This document shows, in pieces, positions 1 through 14,400 of a DNA stretch of 64,000 bases. A program made the translations under genes and the position numbers. Numbering within the stretch: the first letter of the stretch is position 1; each line of letters opens with the position of its first letter. The notes beneath the pieces are model-generated. The model made no database searches and was not told where the DNA came from. It saw only the letters and a program-made list of their open reading frames with translations. The DNA is from Struthidea cinerea (Eukaryota > Chordata > Aves > Passeriformes > Corcoracidae). The DNA is taken from the NCBI GenBank assembly GCA_013397865.1, contig VZTI01000930.1, positions 562,437 to 626,436 of the forward strand. Reading direction: 5' to 3'.

Positions 1-2232
1 ATAACCACAAGACAAAGATGTTTTTGTAGGTTTATACTGTAGATATCATTGCTGATAATTATTACCTACAGTGGAGTTCAGCTTCAAACCTTAACTTAAA
101 AGAAGTTCTCTCAAGTCCTTATCGTGACTGGAATTTGATATTGAGGCTGTCTTAAAGATTGCAGGTTTAATTTTTTTCATGTACACTCTAAGTTGAGCCT
201 CTTTTGTCCATACACACAGATGAAACTCTCATAGTTTTGCATCTTGATTAGTGAAGCATTCTTTTATTTTTCTTTTGTGGCAGATGCCATCATGTCACCT
301 AGCTGGAGGATTCTAGGAGAGTTAAAAAAATTAACTGGTTCATTGTTTTGATTATAGAACTTTTATTTTTTTAGCTCTTTTTGCTGGCCATAGAATAAGC
401 AGTGTGTCTCTTCTTTCCAAGCCTATCCTCATCCCATCGCTCAGTTTGGTCAATTTCAAAGCCTAATGTTTGTAGTAGAGCTTCTTGCCATGTGTTTTTA
501 CTTGCAGATAGAGGAACCTCTGTACTGCTCTTTGTGTTTGGAACAGCTTCCCTATGGAGATGTGCTAAACCTCCTTATCCACCCTCCAACTCTGATGGCA
601 GCATTACACAATAGTACTGAGCACAGCACAGAGAAAATAAGCTGAGATCTTTTGCTGTTTATTATTATGTAGGACTGAATTTAATGGGACCAGGATCCAT
701 GATTAGTGCTAGAAGGCACTGTAGTAATACTGCCATTGGTAAATCAATCCATGTCTAGGCTGATGAAAAATAAGACCTTTGAAAAGAGAAGTTAAGTTTC
801 CCAAGTAACAGTGAGTGTGCTTTATTTCCTACCTCATATTTATTTATTAAGCATTATACTTTAGACTAGAAGGCACAATAAACTTTTGAACTGTGGTTTG
901 GTTCTTACTTGAAGGATATTATGAAAGCAGTGCTTAATTCTCTGAAAGACATGTTAATGAACTGTTAACCTCTTTTGTATATGGTAATCCAGATATTATT
1001 GATATTCTCCAGTGCTGAAGTAGGTAAAGGAATTTATAAGTGTTCTCCAAGGGATTAAAAGTTTAAACCACAGCAGTTTCCTGAGCTGTAAGATACTTCA
1101 CATCCTCTTTTGCTGATGATGATGTGCTTTCTTTTTTCTATATGGTAAGCAGTGTGTATCTATATCTTCCATTCAGGGTATATTTAATATCACTGAGAAG
1201 CATAGTCTTTAGTCTTAATTACTTATATATAAATGAGAAAATACTGTGTAATTAATGGTAATTATAGCTCTGATACAAAGTAACTTCTGTAGATTACCTT
1301 GCAGTTTTGTTACCTTATTTTTCCTTATGGATGGAATTGCTGTTTTGTTTGTTTGGGTTTTTTTCCCTCATTCCTTTAAGTTCATGAAAGCTTTACTTCT
1401 GTAGCTATGAGTAATGCATTGGGTTTGTATTCCAAAACTACCCATAGAGCAGCTGGTTGCTTTGAGCCAAGCATTGTTTCTGAACATCTTGACCAGGAAA
1501 GCCACATTAGAAACACATTTTTTTGGGCCTGGACTTATAGCCTTACTGTGATAATAGGGTCAATGCAACTTGACTACAGTTTAGGACAGCAACTTAGAAA
1601 CTTAAGTCCATGAGCTATTTTGGTCACTAAGACCTCTGGTTATAATGGGGAGGCCTAGGGCAACCAAAGTGTTTGGTTTTAAGTCCAAGTATAAAAACAC
1701 TTTTCCTATGGCATGTTTGACTTTTCAGTGTTTATTAAATGGTCTACATCACTAAACTTCACAACAGCATCATTCTTAACACAGGCTAATCTAAAGGGTA
1801 CTTTTTCCCAGATCACAAATGGTAGGGAGAAGTGCTGTGAAGAGAATTTTTAAGTAGTTTATGTAAAGACACCTGGGAGAGCTTGAAAGGCACGGGTGAA
1901 ACAAAATGTTTTCATTTAGTCTCTCTGCTTTTACTTCCAAATGGTCTGTTTCCTTTGATGCAGTGTTTATTTAACTTACATATCTCCCATAGTATTTTTT
2001 TTTATGTTAGCACACTGCAATGTCTTTGTTGAGGTTAACTGTGCTTCTTAAAACACTCTGTGTTAAGAGCAGAGTCGTGCACTTGGTGTTTCTTGGGGTG
2101 TTAATCAGTGTCCTAGAAAGTCTGAGAACTTGCTGGAAACATTACTTGTAGCCAATTGTGTCAAATGTAATATATGATACAGAAAGTAGTGTCATGAAAT
2201 CCAGGGTAATTTATTAATTCATATCTTGGCAG
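1..2232 (+). other. KNDC1: Intron upstream of first visible KNDC1 exon (partial)
   Basis: AT-rich non-coding DNA ending in the acceptor ATCTTGGCAG. No exon encoding the acidic N-terminus expected before KIND1 is visible, so the first coding exon and promoter are outside the window. Only chance short ORFs are present. Confidence 0.8.
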
Positions 2233-2431
2233 GAGAATGTGTCCCTTGCTGATATTTTGTCACTGCGGGATAGCTGTCTTACTGAGCAAGATATTTGGGC
2301 AATTTGCCTGGAGTGTTGCCATTCTTTGAAGAGCATTGCCCATTCTGCAATCTTCCAGACACTCTGCATCACTCCTGACACTTTGGCTTTTAACACCAAT
2401 GGCAATGTATGCTTCATGGAACAGCTCAGTG
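2233..2431 (+). CDS. KNDC1: KNDC1 exon 1 of window: start of KIND1
   Basis: Enters in phase 0 and leaves in phase 1 (199 nt). It encodes the N-terminal half of KIND1, opening ENVSLADILSLRDSCLTEQD and including CLECCHSLKSI and FQTLCITPDTLAFN. These peptides are almost the same as in mammalian KNDC1. Acceptor GGCAG, donor GTAAGT. Probably exon 2 of the complete gene. Confidence 0.95.
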
Positions 2432-5400
2432 GTAAGTATTTGTGTTTCCAGGCTGTTTGTTTTAGAACTGTGCAAACTCATAGTGAGAAACTGCAGTAAA
2501 ACATTACATTCTATTTTTAAGACTTACAATTAAAATAAAGATAAAATAAAACTTATTTGGGAAGGGATGTGTATATGTACATGTGAAACGACATGTTCAG
2601 TTTTGTAATTGATGAACAAAGGCTGTTCTGAATTTGCTTAGAAAATTCTTCCTGGTATTTTCCTGATATTTAAGACTCATCCAGGTAATAAGTCTTCTTT
2701 ATGTACATTTTAAACATGAAAATTAGCTGCTTGTGTACCTGTGTGCACAAGCCTCTACCTCTGTAAAGCATGTCTTTCATCTCTCACAGATTGTCTAATT
2801 TCATAGCTATGTTCTGTTTCTAGATAAGTCTGATATTCAGTGTGTCTTGCTGATTGTGGCCATAAAGAATGGAGCAATTCCAGTGCATATTTGCTATTAA
2901 AAAGGAAAGTTCTGTTGAATAAAGGCCTTTTTTTTTTTTTTTTTTAAAAGCTCTCTATTGAATAAAAAATTATTATTCTTTTAAATAATGATTTTCAGAC
3001 TTGGCAAGTGTGGTGACTGACTGAGAAATGAGTTTTAATATGTTAGAAACTAGTATGTAGTGGCATGAAGATGTTCAGGTATCGTAGCAGGTGAACAGGG
3101 AGATGACCTTTAAAATAACTTATTGTTTCATCTTAGATGAAAAAACGTGTTATGGTTGCTGTTCCTTTCTCATTGATGCATCTCAAGATGATGGGTCTTA
3201 AGCCTCTTAATGATTTTACAGAGGAGGAAAAAAACCAAACAGCTCTTATTCTATGGTACTTTTAAAATTATGACAGCTCATAACTAGAAGAACCATCCTA
3301 TATACACCCTAGTCAAGTTTTTGTTGCAATTTCTTTAACCTACTTTATTTTTAAATCTATCTCAGGATAAGGGTTTATTCTTTTAGTCAAAATCTAGATC
3401 ACAGTATTTAGAAAAATTACTAGAAAAACTGAGGTAGGGTAACATTGCAACAAATGAAGATTTGTTGCCTTCTTTAGAATTAAAGGTGGTACTTCATATA
3501 AATGGAACATCATAAAATATAATTAATAAAGATGAAAATATATCTTCATAATTGTTGTGATGTTTGTTTTTTATCAAATTCCTCAAATAGACATGAGTCA
3601 ACTTTTAGTTCCATATTAATAGGGTAATGTGGAATCAACTTCCTTTATTTTAAGGAGCTTGTCATACCTTGAAATTAAAAAAAAAGAAAAGCTGGCTTTG
3701 TATAAGCCAAGGGTATATGAAAGACTTGTTGAAGAGAAAAAATGCCCCTCAACTAAGATCTTTGCTTGTAGCTAGGAAAGAAAAGATCAATTTCTTCTTA
3801 AATGTTTTAGTCTAATTGAATAGCTGGCAAACAATTGATCCAGGAATGCTGTATTCAAGGACTTAAAATGTGGGATAACAAATTCCTGTGCAAAGCAAAT
3901 GTACAACGATTTAGTTCCCTGAAGTCATGTTAGTCTCTGAGGAAAAGATTTTTCATTAGTTCTCTTTAAAGAATGTTATGTTTTCCATAGGAATGCAAAA
4001 AAGTTACTCATGTATTCTACTTCTCTCACACACACTCCGCTATGTCTTTGGCTCTTTCCCTCAGATTTTGTTACTGTTTGGTTAAAATACAGTTTATTAG
4101 GTAGGCACTTGAGGAGGTTGTCCTTTTTTGCTTCCCTGTAGTTGTTGCCTATGGATTTATTCTTCCAGAAGAAAATTATAACCTTTGGATTTGCTTGCCA
4201 GTGAGAAAAAACAAACAGCCTGTCATCTCTGCTTTAGCAGCAAGTTCTGCTTCCTGCAGGTTCTGTGGTGCTGAAGTGACAAACATTCAATAGGATGTTC
4301 TTCCAAGGGGTCTGATACCTTCTTGTCTCTTCAGATCAAACAAATTCCCATTGTAAACATTATATTAAAAGAATACAGTGAGCTGTACCAGTGATAATTT
4401 AAATACTTGTACAGCCTTTAAAGTGTTCTGTGGAAAGAAAGGGAAAAAGTACTGGGGAGATAAAAAGGAGCAGTAGTCTGCAGGTGGGGGAGAGGGGAGA
4501 ACAAAACATCTGTCCATTAGTTCCCTTCCCATTCTGCCTCCTCTGCCCACCCCCAAAATCACGAAAAAATGTGGTGGGTAAGAAATGCAAAATTAGTTGC
4601 ATGCCCCTCTTTTTCAGTGGGAAAGTACATTTGGGAATGTCATAAGGAGCTGTAAATCAGTTACTGGCATCTGGCTAGTCAGCCAAGCCATGTAGCTGCA
4701 ATGTGTGAGTATGTAAAAAAAGTCCTCTCTGATAGTCTCTACCATATAACCGGGTTTAGTGTCTTCACAATAAAACTTTGCATTTAACTTCTAAGGTACA
4801 GGCACAAAAGTTCTGTTAAAGCTAAGGTTATGATGATTATGCTGTGCCTCTGAACATACTATTTTTTTCTTCTTGTTGAGAAGGGAAACACACTTTTTGC
4901 GTGTAAATCATCTCGATCATCCTGGCTTCCCAGAAGGATAGGTTAGGTGAGCTGGATATGTATGTGAAGAGTAGGTTTTTCAGTTGTGCTCTTGTTTAAT
5001 TCCTTGGCATTCTTTACTGGGTTCATGTGACATAAGTACACTGTGATATTCTGTACCTGCTTGGATGCAGAAGCAGCATCAGTCTCTTTTAAGATGGTCT
5101 TTTCTTCTTTTCACCTCCTCACTCAGAATTGACTGCTGTAGTAGCTCAGTTCTCTGCTCAGCAGCACATGTGTGGGCAATGTACGTCCTCTACTCTTTTA
5201 TCATAAGTGAAACAAGCTAAGCAGAAAGGTCAGAGTTCTAAGCTGGTCTGTAGATGTAGAGGCAATTAGCTGTTCAGACTGGCTTTGCTGCTTGAACCCT
5301 TATCTCCCAGGTCTGCAGTGGAAAATAGTGAATGGAAGTGTCCAATTAATCAAATCAGACCTCTAAGCTACAGCTAGGCCCCACCAGTTTAGGTGATAAC

Positions 5401-8400
5401 TGGGTCCAAACATAAATGCCTGAAGGCAAGAAGCGGTTAGACATGTCAAATGTATTTCTTTGTGGGTGTTTAATCTGTTTTGTTTCTTAGTAGGAAAGTT
5501 ATGGTACCTTGAAAACAGCACTTTATTTTACTTCCAGCACTAGTAACATGGATAAAAAGTTCTCTGTAAATCAGATTGGAGTGAAGCAAAATACTGCTAT
5601 AGGAAGTTTCTTTTGTATCAGATAGGAGTGTATAGTTAAATTTGTATCATGAAATTGGTTTGTGGTTTTTTAAACAAGTAAGACTACTCATTTCTAATCT
5701 GGCATGTTTCCTTTTGTTTTCAAAGATGATCCGGAGGGTGCCTTTGTTCCACCAGAATTTGATATCACTGGTAACACTTTTGAGGCAAGTTCATAAATTT
5801 ACATCTGTAAAGTAGAGGGGGAGGGTCATAGTTTCAGTATTTCTGGCAATACCAAATGCTCAGCATTCTCAGTATATAATTTTAGAACTTCTGAAGATTT
5901 TGAGTAGTAAATGGTGCTGTTTAGATATGTTTTGTGAAAATAAAAAGTAAGTTTAAAATGCCATATTAATTTTTTGCATAAACATTTGTTCACTAACTGT
6001 TAAAATGTGAGAATCTATTTTGGCTGAATAATGTGTTGCGCTAAACCACAGCTGGCCTATATTATATTCACTGGTACCCTTCACTGGTTACATTGGCTTG
6101 TTTGGGGACTAGTCATGAAGTTTTATGACTAAATATAAAATTTGTTTGCTATCCTCTTCAATAAAATAATTCAGGGAAGGGTAATCAGCAATTTTATCTT
6201 TGATTTAATGAAGAAACAGATTACTATCTGTTGCTTTGCAATGCACAAATGCTCTACATTGTTAAATTAAATTAGATTTAAATTGTTTATACTAATTCAT
6301 TAGCCTCCCAAGTCAACCATCTCATTGCATGCTACAGGAGCACTTTCTTGCTTAATATCCTTCTTCTTAATACACTATTTTTTCTGGCATGTATTCTTAG
6401 ATAATTCAAATGCTTTTATTAGCAACACATTTAATTCAAGGTATGTTTAAAAAATCTTGTTCTTTATAGTCCAGTACAAATATCTTTTGCTTTTCGTAGT
6501 TGTACGTAGTTGTACCCTTCGTAGTCATTTTAGTAGTTCTCTGTGTGTCTTGGTGGAGGGGGTCGTGGTGGGGAGGAGGGGGAGAAGTGAACCTTGGAAG
6601 TGTGTAGTACTCATGTAGAACTCTAGTCATTTTGTGCTCACTGTCCTCCTCATCCGCATGATGGTTTGCGGGGAGTCTTTCTTTGTGGATGAGGACTGTT
6701 AGGAGGTGGCCTGCATTGCCTGTAAATTTGGCAACTTTGTAAGCCTTCATATTCAGATGTGGTTGAGGAAAACAAGACCCTAAAGTGACTGGGTTTTGTT
6801 TCTTTCATTTTGTTGTGCTTCTGAAGCTGGACTTAGATTTGACATAAGTATGTTCTTCATCCCTTAACAAGATTCAAAGACTTGACACAGAAACGCTTAC
6901 AAGATTTGTGGAATTATTTGCTCCTTTGGCCAGCTTATTTCTCCCAATCCTTTTTCCTTGTCTAGAAATTGCAGAACTTTCTGCATGAAGTAAATAGATA
7001 CACTGAAAGAGGTTCAAAGACCAAGGAGATGGAACAAGGTGAAATAGGAATTTGGAAAGACTGTGGTAATACTAAGTGACCTGAAATTTTAGTTCTGTCT
7101 GATAGACAAAGCCGTTGCATTCCTTTTGGATAAAACTCATCTGTGTAAGGATTTTTTGTTTAACTCTTCTCTTTCAGCAGCATATACAAGCCTGTTAAGC
7201 CCCCGTGAATTCCAATACAAAGCACAGCACAAATGATTAAACAGTCAGTGAAAGCTGTTTGAGTCAGGAGTGGCTCTGAACATTGACCGTTTTACTCCTT
7301 TTGCAAAGGTCGTTGAAGATACATGAAGGTACACATTTGTGTGGAAGGAAGTCAGCATGCTCTGCATTGTCTCTTGTGAAGTGGGGTAAGGGCTGGGTGC
7401 ACTGATTTCTGTGCGTTGCCGCTATTTCTTTATCTAGCAATTTGGGAAGCCTTCCAAAGCAGGGAGAGAGTGCTACAACAGTGTCCTGTTGCCTCAGCTG
7501 TTTTTCAATGACCATCCTACAGCAACACACAAGACTGAAAAGCAAGGGCTTTCCCCTGCATTGAGGCAGAAATGTATTGCTTTACTCTGGGATTTGTGTG
7601 CATTTGGTCAGACATCTATGGGATTCAGACTATTTATGGAATTTCAGAGCTTTACCTCGTACCATGTATAGAGTTTGGTTGAATGTTTAAGTGCTTTAGT
7701 ACCAGACCAGCTTCTGCCAAAGATTCCATGCTGATCTTTGCTTGCTTTTACTTTTGCAGTTTCCAAGACCTGCAGTGGGTTAATGCTTGTGTGCTTGTTA
7801 CAAGGGTTTTATAATATTGTAATCTTTCCAAGTTGGCCATTTCCTTCCTGGTGTTAATACTTCAAGTTCTTCTCTTTTCCAAAAGTATTGATACTTTTGT
7901 CTATCCCCTCACCCCTATTGTAACCTTCTACTGTGCAATAGCAGAATAGTACTGCTTTATATGCATCTCCTGGCCTGTTGTGCTTTCTCAGTATTATGAG
8001 GTTCTTTGATTACAGTAAGCTGCCCTTTTTACAGGGGTGTCAAGTCTCTTGTGTTGCTGCTTGCTCCTTTCTTGGTAATGACCTGACTTAGTTCTTCTTT
8101 GTTGGAGTGTTTTTGCAGCTGCTCAGTCTGCTTTGTTCAGAACAATGGCAAGTAATGTTTTTATTGAAACTGATTTCAATATAGAGAGAAAAAATTAGTT
8201 TTGGAGCTACTAATTATGTTCAGGATGATCTTTGATAGCTGTTACTCCAGTGTCAAAGCTCCGCTGATTTAAAATAGTTATGTCAGCGAGAGGTTTTGCT
8301 TGATTTGAGTGCGACCTATTTTGTGGCTTCTAAAATGGAAGCACACAATGAGGTTTGTATGGCTACTGGATGACGTCTTCCTCTTTAAACTCTTTTTAAA

Positions 8401-11400
8401 AAATTCCTTCAATTAAAGCTACAGTTATTTCAACAAGAGATGTTTTGTTTCCTGCTTGGTGAATTACTGATCCAGACCTCTCATGGTATTGTGACTCCAG
8501 CCTAATTAGTTGCTAAACTTAGCTGGCACTCACAAGCACACAGGGGTAATAGACACAGGAAACAAATTGAAATGCATTACTGTCCTGGTGTCTGAAACAA
8601 AACTGTTAACGATGTCGGTTTCTAGTTGGAATTTCAAATTGCAAGAGACCTAAAGCTTTGTCCAAATGACAGTGCACAAGACTGAAAAGTAATTGATTTC
8701 ATGTGGTTGGTTTCAGACTTGTGCCTTCTTTCCTGACCTGCTCTCCATTTGTAAAGTGCGAATAATAGCACCGGCTTCAGTTACTGTTGAGAGCTGGAAG
8801 GCGAAGGCTAACCCTTCAGCTTCAGTGTCAGGTGTAAAACAGACTTTTTAGAGAGAAACATGGTTAAGAAGGAATTAGCTGTGAAAGGGGCTTGTGGTAC
8901 TGACAGTGAAGTGCAGCTGAACTTTCCAGTGTGACTTTAGTGCTGCTACAGTTCCAGCCTGTGGGGTTGGAGGAAGAATTGCAGTTTCTGAGCATCTGAA
9001 GAGACCTTGAAGTCACTGTGTTGCTAAGTGGTTGGAGTGGCACTGAATAGGCCAGTTCTGGTATGTTCTCCTCTTCCAGGTGTATGCATGGTTGCAGTAC
9101 AAGGGCACAAAGGTAGCCAGAGAGGGTACTGCTGGGCTCTAGGACAGCACTGAACTACAACAGAGAATCTCCTGGCTATCTGTTCATGTTAATTTTTTTT
9201 CCTCTAACTTTGCTATCTCCTTACAGACTTCCATTACCATTGTGCTCTAGTAAATGTACTGTTAAGAATTGGTGCTGACAAGAGAGAGAGGGAATAGGAG
9301 ATAAACTTTGGAGTTATGATTCATACTGTAACTCCAAAGAAAAGGTGAATTTCTATACAGTACACTTATTATCACTTGCACTTCTCCTCTTAATGTAGAT
9401 GCGGGCATGTGATGTTACTGTGCTCAGTAAAAGTTTTCAGATTACTGAAGCTGTCACTTGCCTGCATTGGTGGAAAGATCTCACTTTCTGCTTTTCCTCT
9501 AAGCTGGAAGTTGTGCCTGAATTTGCTATCGCAAGTATTGACCACGTTTTTGTTCTCACTGAATCTTGAGCTAGAAGGCAATTAGAAACATCTGGAGTAT
9601 AAAGATTAGTATCTAATTTTATAATTTTCTACTCATCATACTACAGAGAACAGCAAAGAATGTGATTTTTCTGTTCTTGAAAAACATGAAGAGACTGAGA
9701 TTCAAAAATAATATTTGAGGCTTCTTTTAAAGTTTACCCTGGTTCTGCCTTCTAAATAGAAAGAACTTCAGCCTTTTTCCTAATGAAATTGGTTCCTATT
9801 TCATTTTCTTGCCCTGAGCAGCACAGTGTTAGACTTGTGAAATTTGATCAATGGGAGGCTCAACACGAATAGTTAAATATTGTTGAGTTCATTAATAGCC
9901 TTACTTCTATCACTACAATACAAGATTGCCTCAGGTTAAAAACATTGGCTGTCTCAAACCAGTTTCAAATAGCTATTTGTCTGTATCACAAAACTGCCAT
10001 TGAGTCTCACACAGAGGTTCATTGATGTGGAACACCACATTTCTAAGATATGAGCTTTCAGTGAGATGAAGGACCGATGTCCACCATGTGTGAGCTTGCA
10101 TTTATAATCTTTTAATAATGTGGCTATTCAGTTTTGCTTGTTCTAGTGAGCCTTTGTAATAGAAATCAGTGAATTTTCACTCTTGTCCATTTTTTTTTTT
10201 TTACCTAAAGGAGATTGGATAATACTTCTGTTAATTACTTATTTCATTATTTAGTGGTGATTAGATGCAGTGGTTCAGAAGCCTCAGTGTGCAGCAGGAT
10301 TAAAACCTTCAGAAATTAAAGAACTGAAAAAGTGATACAGAGTTAAATACTACCTTGAAGAGAAGGAAGAAATACAGGTTAGAGAAGGGGAAGAAAGTGA
10401 AGTTCGCACTTCCTCTCTTTCTCATCTAGAACTTGTTCTTGCTTTCATCTATCAGAACAGGAGTGGGGTATGCTGATCCCTCATCTGTGAGAGAATCACA
10501 ACTGGAAAAGGCTGAATGCTGTCGCTGTCTTTGTTAGAATGTCATGGCTGTCAACTTGCAGTTCTCAGTGGCTTGTAGTTGATTTATATTACATAAAAAG
10601 AAGTCCAGGTGTTTCAGCAACCTTAAAAACAAACAAATGAACACAAGGTGGTAGAACTACTGCAAATAGAAAAGATACAAAATAAAATGTTATTACATTG
10701 TTTTTGAATACTAAATTATTAAGATTCATATAACTTATTCCTATGAAATGTGACAAGGTAGTTGGAGTCAAATACAATATACATAGAAATATTTTATGTA
10801 CATATAAATGCATGGGTTGAAGTGTCAAATGAAACACAGTGTTCTACAGAATAGATAAAGAAAGGTTCAGAGGGGTGTGTGTGGGTATATATATATCTAT
10901 GTCAGGTCTACTGAAGAACGCTGAGCAGTTTTATGCTGCAGTATTTCTCAATAGCTGATCATCACTAACCTAGTGCTCATGTCTCAGCTGTTGGTCCTTC
11001 TCTAAATGTGAAAGCCTTCATCTTTCTCCCAAATCCAAATAGCAGACAGTAAAAAGAAAGTCTTGTCTTTGTGACTTTCCTAGTCTTTTAAAGCAGTAGC
11101 TTTGAATACTGTGAGATTATCTCTATTGTTCTATTCTTTCTTTAGCTCTCAGTGCAGGATGAAAAAAGAAAACTTTTATATGTTCTCCTAGAGGGGTTTT
11201 TGGTTTTGTGTTTATCTGATGGGGGAAGCAAGTCTTTTGAAACACCTAGTGCCTTTTTTCTTCAGTTCTGTTTCCTAGTTTCATGTAGCCTCCCCTTGAG
11301 ACTAATTCTGTCTAACAGCAGCAAGGCTTGTCATCAGCGAATGGTAACTTATCTCCTCCTGTAGTCTAAACCATTCAGTCTTCTGAGCATTATTTAAAGC

Positions 11401-14400
11401 TGTCTTTTCCTTCAGTGACAAAAATAAATTACTTTCATCTGGTTACCTCTGCCTCTACTGTGCTATAGAAGAGAAAATGGAATCTTCCTGTTCTTGCTTT
11501 TACATCACTGTCCCATTTGAGGTTCCTTTCAGGAACTTAGGACTGAGCAGACACCCTTTAGTTGCTTTACACAAAGTTAACAAAAGGAAGAATGAGGCCA
11601 ATGGGATTTTTTTTTTTACAGCAGTCTTTTTTTGTTTGTTTGTTTTCTTTTAATGCCTAGACTATCTTAAAGTTTATAATTTGGTTACCTCAAAAACCTA
11701 CAGCTTGTTGCTTAGTCCTGAAGTTGGGGTTGCAAAGTTGTCATATTGGTCTTTGCTAGCAAACTTTTTGAGAATATTGCCAGTATTTCTACAGTTTTGC
11801 CTCTAAATATGAAACAACTTTTCAGACTGACTTATTTTTTTTTTAAATAGTCTGTCTCCTAGGCAGAAAAATGTCTTTAGAAGAAAAATGGCTTTACAGG
11901 TAACCTGGTCAATGAAAATACATAGAATTTTAGGTTACTTCCTTGTTCAGCTACAAGATTCCTATAAGAAAGCATTATTAAAGTTAAGATAAATAATTTT
12001 TTCCCCTAAAATTGGTGAAAATGTACAAAAGAATTTTTAAATTATCTTATTTAAGAATTCTTGTTTTGTGAGGAAAAGATTGGGAGTGAAGAGAGGACTT
12101 TGTGTTCTGTCTTAAAACAGGTGGTTCTTGTAGTTGGAGTTTACTTTTTCAGAAGCCTGAAGGGCTGTGTTGGATAAATTTGTGGATGGTTTCCATCATA
12201 TGCAAAAAAATATGGAAAGGAGAAGAAATTGTTTTCTCCTGTTACACTTGTGCAGGGTCATCATAAATCTCTGGGCTTCTTAACGCTAAAGATGCATGAA
12301 TGTTGTGGATCAGTTGTTTCTCTCCAGCCTCTTTCACGTAAACTCTTCTCATTAGTACTGACACTTTCTCAGCTGTGGATGAAGTTGTCTTCTTTAGTCT
12401 TCATATCATTATCTATCAGTTTCTGGTGCTGCCCATTCAAACTTATTTCTTTGATGGATCCATCATCATACTGGTCTTATTGGCAGAACTTAATTTTCTC
12501 TGGTCCTTTCAACATATTTCTGTCATTTACTCCTTAGAGTGGTTTACAATGCTGTTGAAATGTAAGCCCGAACCCCTAAAGGCAATTGAATTATTCCTTA
12601 TGATTACTTGTTATCAAAAGATTTGTCTTTCATTAATTTTACACCTGTTTTATGTGGATATTCAGGTCACTGAGAGATGCATGATCATTGCTACACTGGA
12701 TCTGGATAATTTATACTCCCTGAAACAATGGCAATTAATTTTTACCATTTGCACAAACTGAAAATAGAGCCGTTTCACCAGTGTATGAGAACATTCATTA
12801 ATACCACTATTTTTGAAAGGTTCAGGAAACAATTGGCTTAGAAGTAGATGGTAGAATGGATGACTTCCTAATCTGCACATAAAATTACAAGACTAGTTCA
12901 GTTTCCACTGTGAATTAGATGGTTGTAGAGTATTAGGTTATTGAGATTTAGTCAACAGAGCCTTCAGGATTGTGACAAAATGGTTGTCACTCACACATCA
13001 CTCTCCTTAGTTACAGCATTTCAAGAAATCTTAGAAGAATAACTGAGAACATGCTTTTGAAGCTGAGGATAGTGTCTCCTGGGAAATGTGTTGAGTGTGA
13101 CTTAAGTTCTCTTAGATAAGCTTGCAACACCTTTTGAATTAATCCCTTTGTATATACATACTCCAGGATTCTTGAACTTTTCAGCCCTTTCACCAAATTT
13201 AAAAATAAAACAGTACAAACAAACAAAAAACCCAAAACAAAAAAAGCCCCACAAAACAACCAAAAACCTCAAGCAAACTTCTCCTTTCTCTTAACTGTAA
13301 TACTACTTCTGTACTTGAGTAGAGAAGGAGCAAGGTTTACTTCTGCAGAAAACAGTCGCCTGTGAAACAATCAAACAAAAAAAACAACCAAACTGAAATC
13401 AGCCCCCAACCCTCCCCCTCCAAATGTTTACATTCCTACCATATAAAATGAGAGCTACCTATTCATTGGCTATTTCTGTCACCTCCAGCTGTTCTGTGAA
13501 AATTGGTATTCTCAATGCTGTCATAACAAGATATTATGCAGAGAGGTAAATACAGAAGTGTTTGTCCAGCTTTTTACATTTTGCAGTTCATCTTATACAT
13601 GATTCTTACAGGAAAAAAAAATAGAAATCTACATAGATTATTAGGTTAAGGAAGAGTTAGCTGGTTATTCTACAGTAATAAATATTTTATGTATCAGAGT
13701 CTGGATGTCATTGATTCATGTAATGGTAAAAGAACTGGAATGCTATTCTAGTGTATTGGCCCATAGTGTTCTTAACTGGAAGTGCTACAACTCTGGTTTT
13801 TACCTCCAAAATGTGTAGTAAGTATCCCTCAATAGAGAATGGTGTGAATGCATTACTCAGAGTGACAGACTACTAGTAGGCACCGCCTCTTAGGTTTAAG
13901 ATTAAAAGAATGTAGTTTTTTTTAAATAAAGAACTTCAGTAACTATGAATAACATCGTATTTGCCATAAAATGAAAAAAAAAAAAATAAATCCTACACAG
14001 TTGAGAGAAGACAGAGCCAGTCTGCTCAACATGCATATAACTGTTTCTCAGGCTTCCTTGTTTCTATGCCTACAGGGAATAAGTTGTGTTTCCTTAATTA
14101 AGTGATAAATGAATTACCTATGGCAAGTAACTTAAAAGTAAGGGGGTTAATGGCTGATAAATCATAAGGAGAGCTGTGACTCATGAAACTCCATTTCAAA
14201 GGGAGTTTTAAAAAGATACCATTTTTCAAGAAGCTTTAAAGATAAATATGAGTAACTTTTGCTATCTAAACCTATGAGGTCTTCAGCAGGTGTTTTTGCA
14301 GTATTCTTCCTTACCTGTCATAATTATACTTCTTCAGTCATGCAGGAGAGGAGTCAACTGATGTGCTACTCATCTGTGTTGGGGTGCCTGATCTTCGTGA

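Noticed and set aside
12229..12761. Overlapping 102- and 128-codon ORFs in the large intron
   Set aside because: Two frames are open at once in T-rich DNA, with hydrophobic low-complexity translations and no recognisable family.
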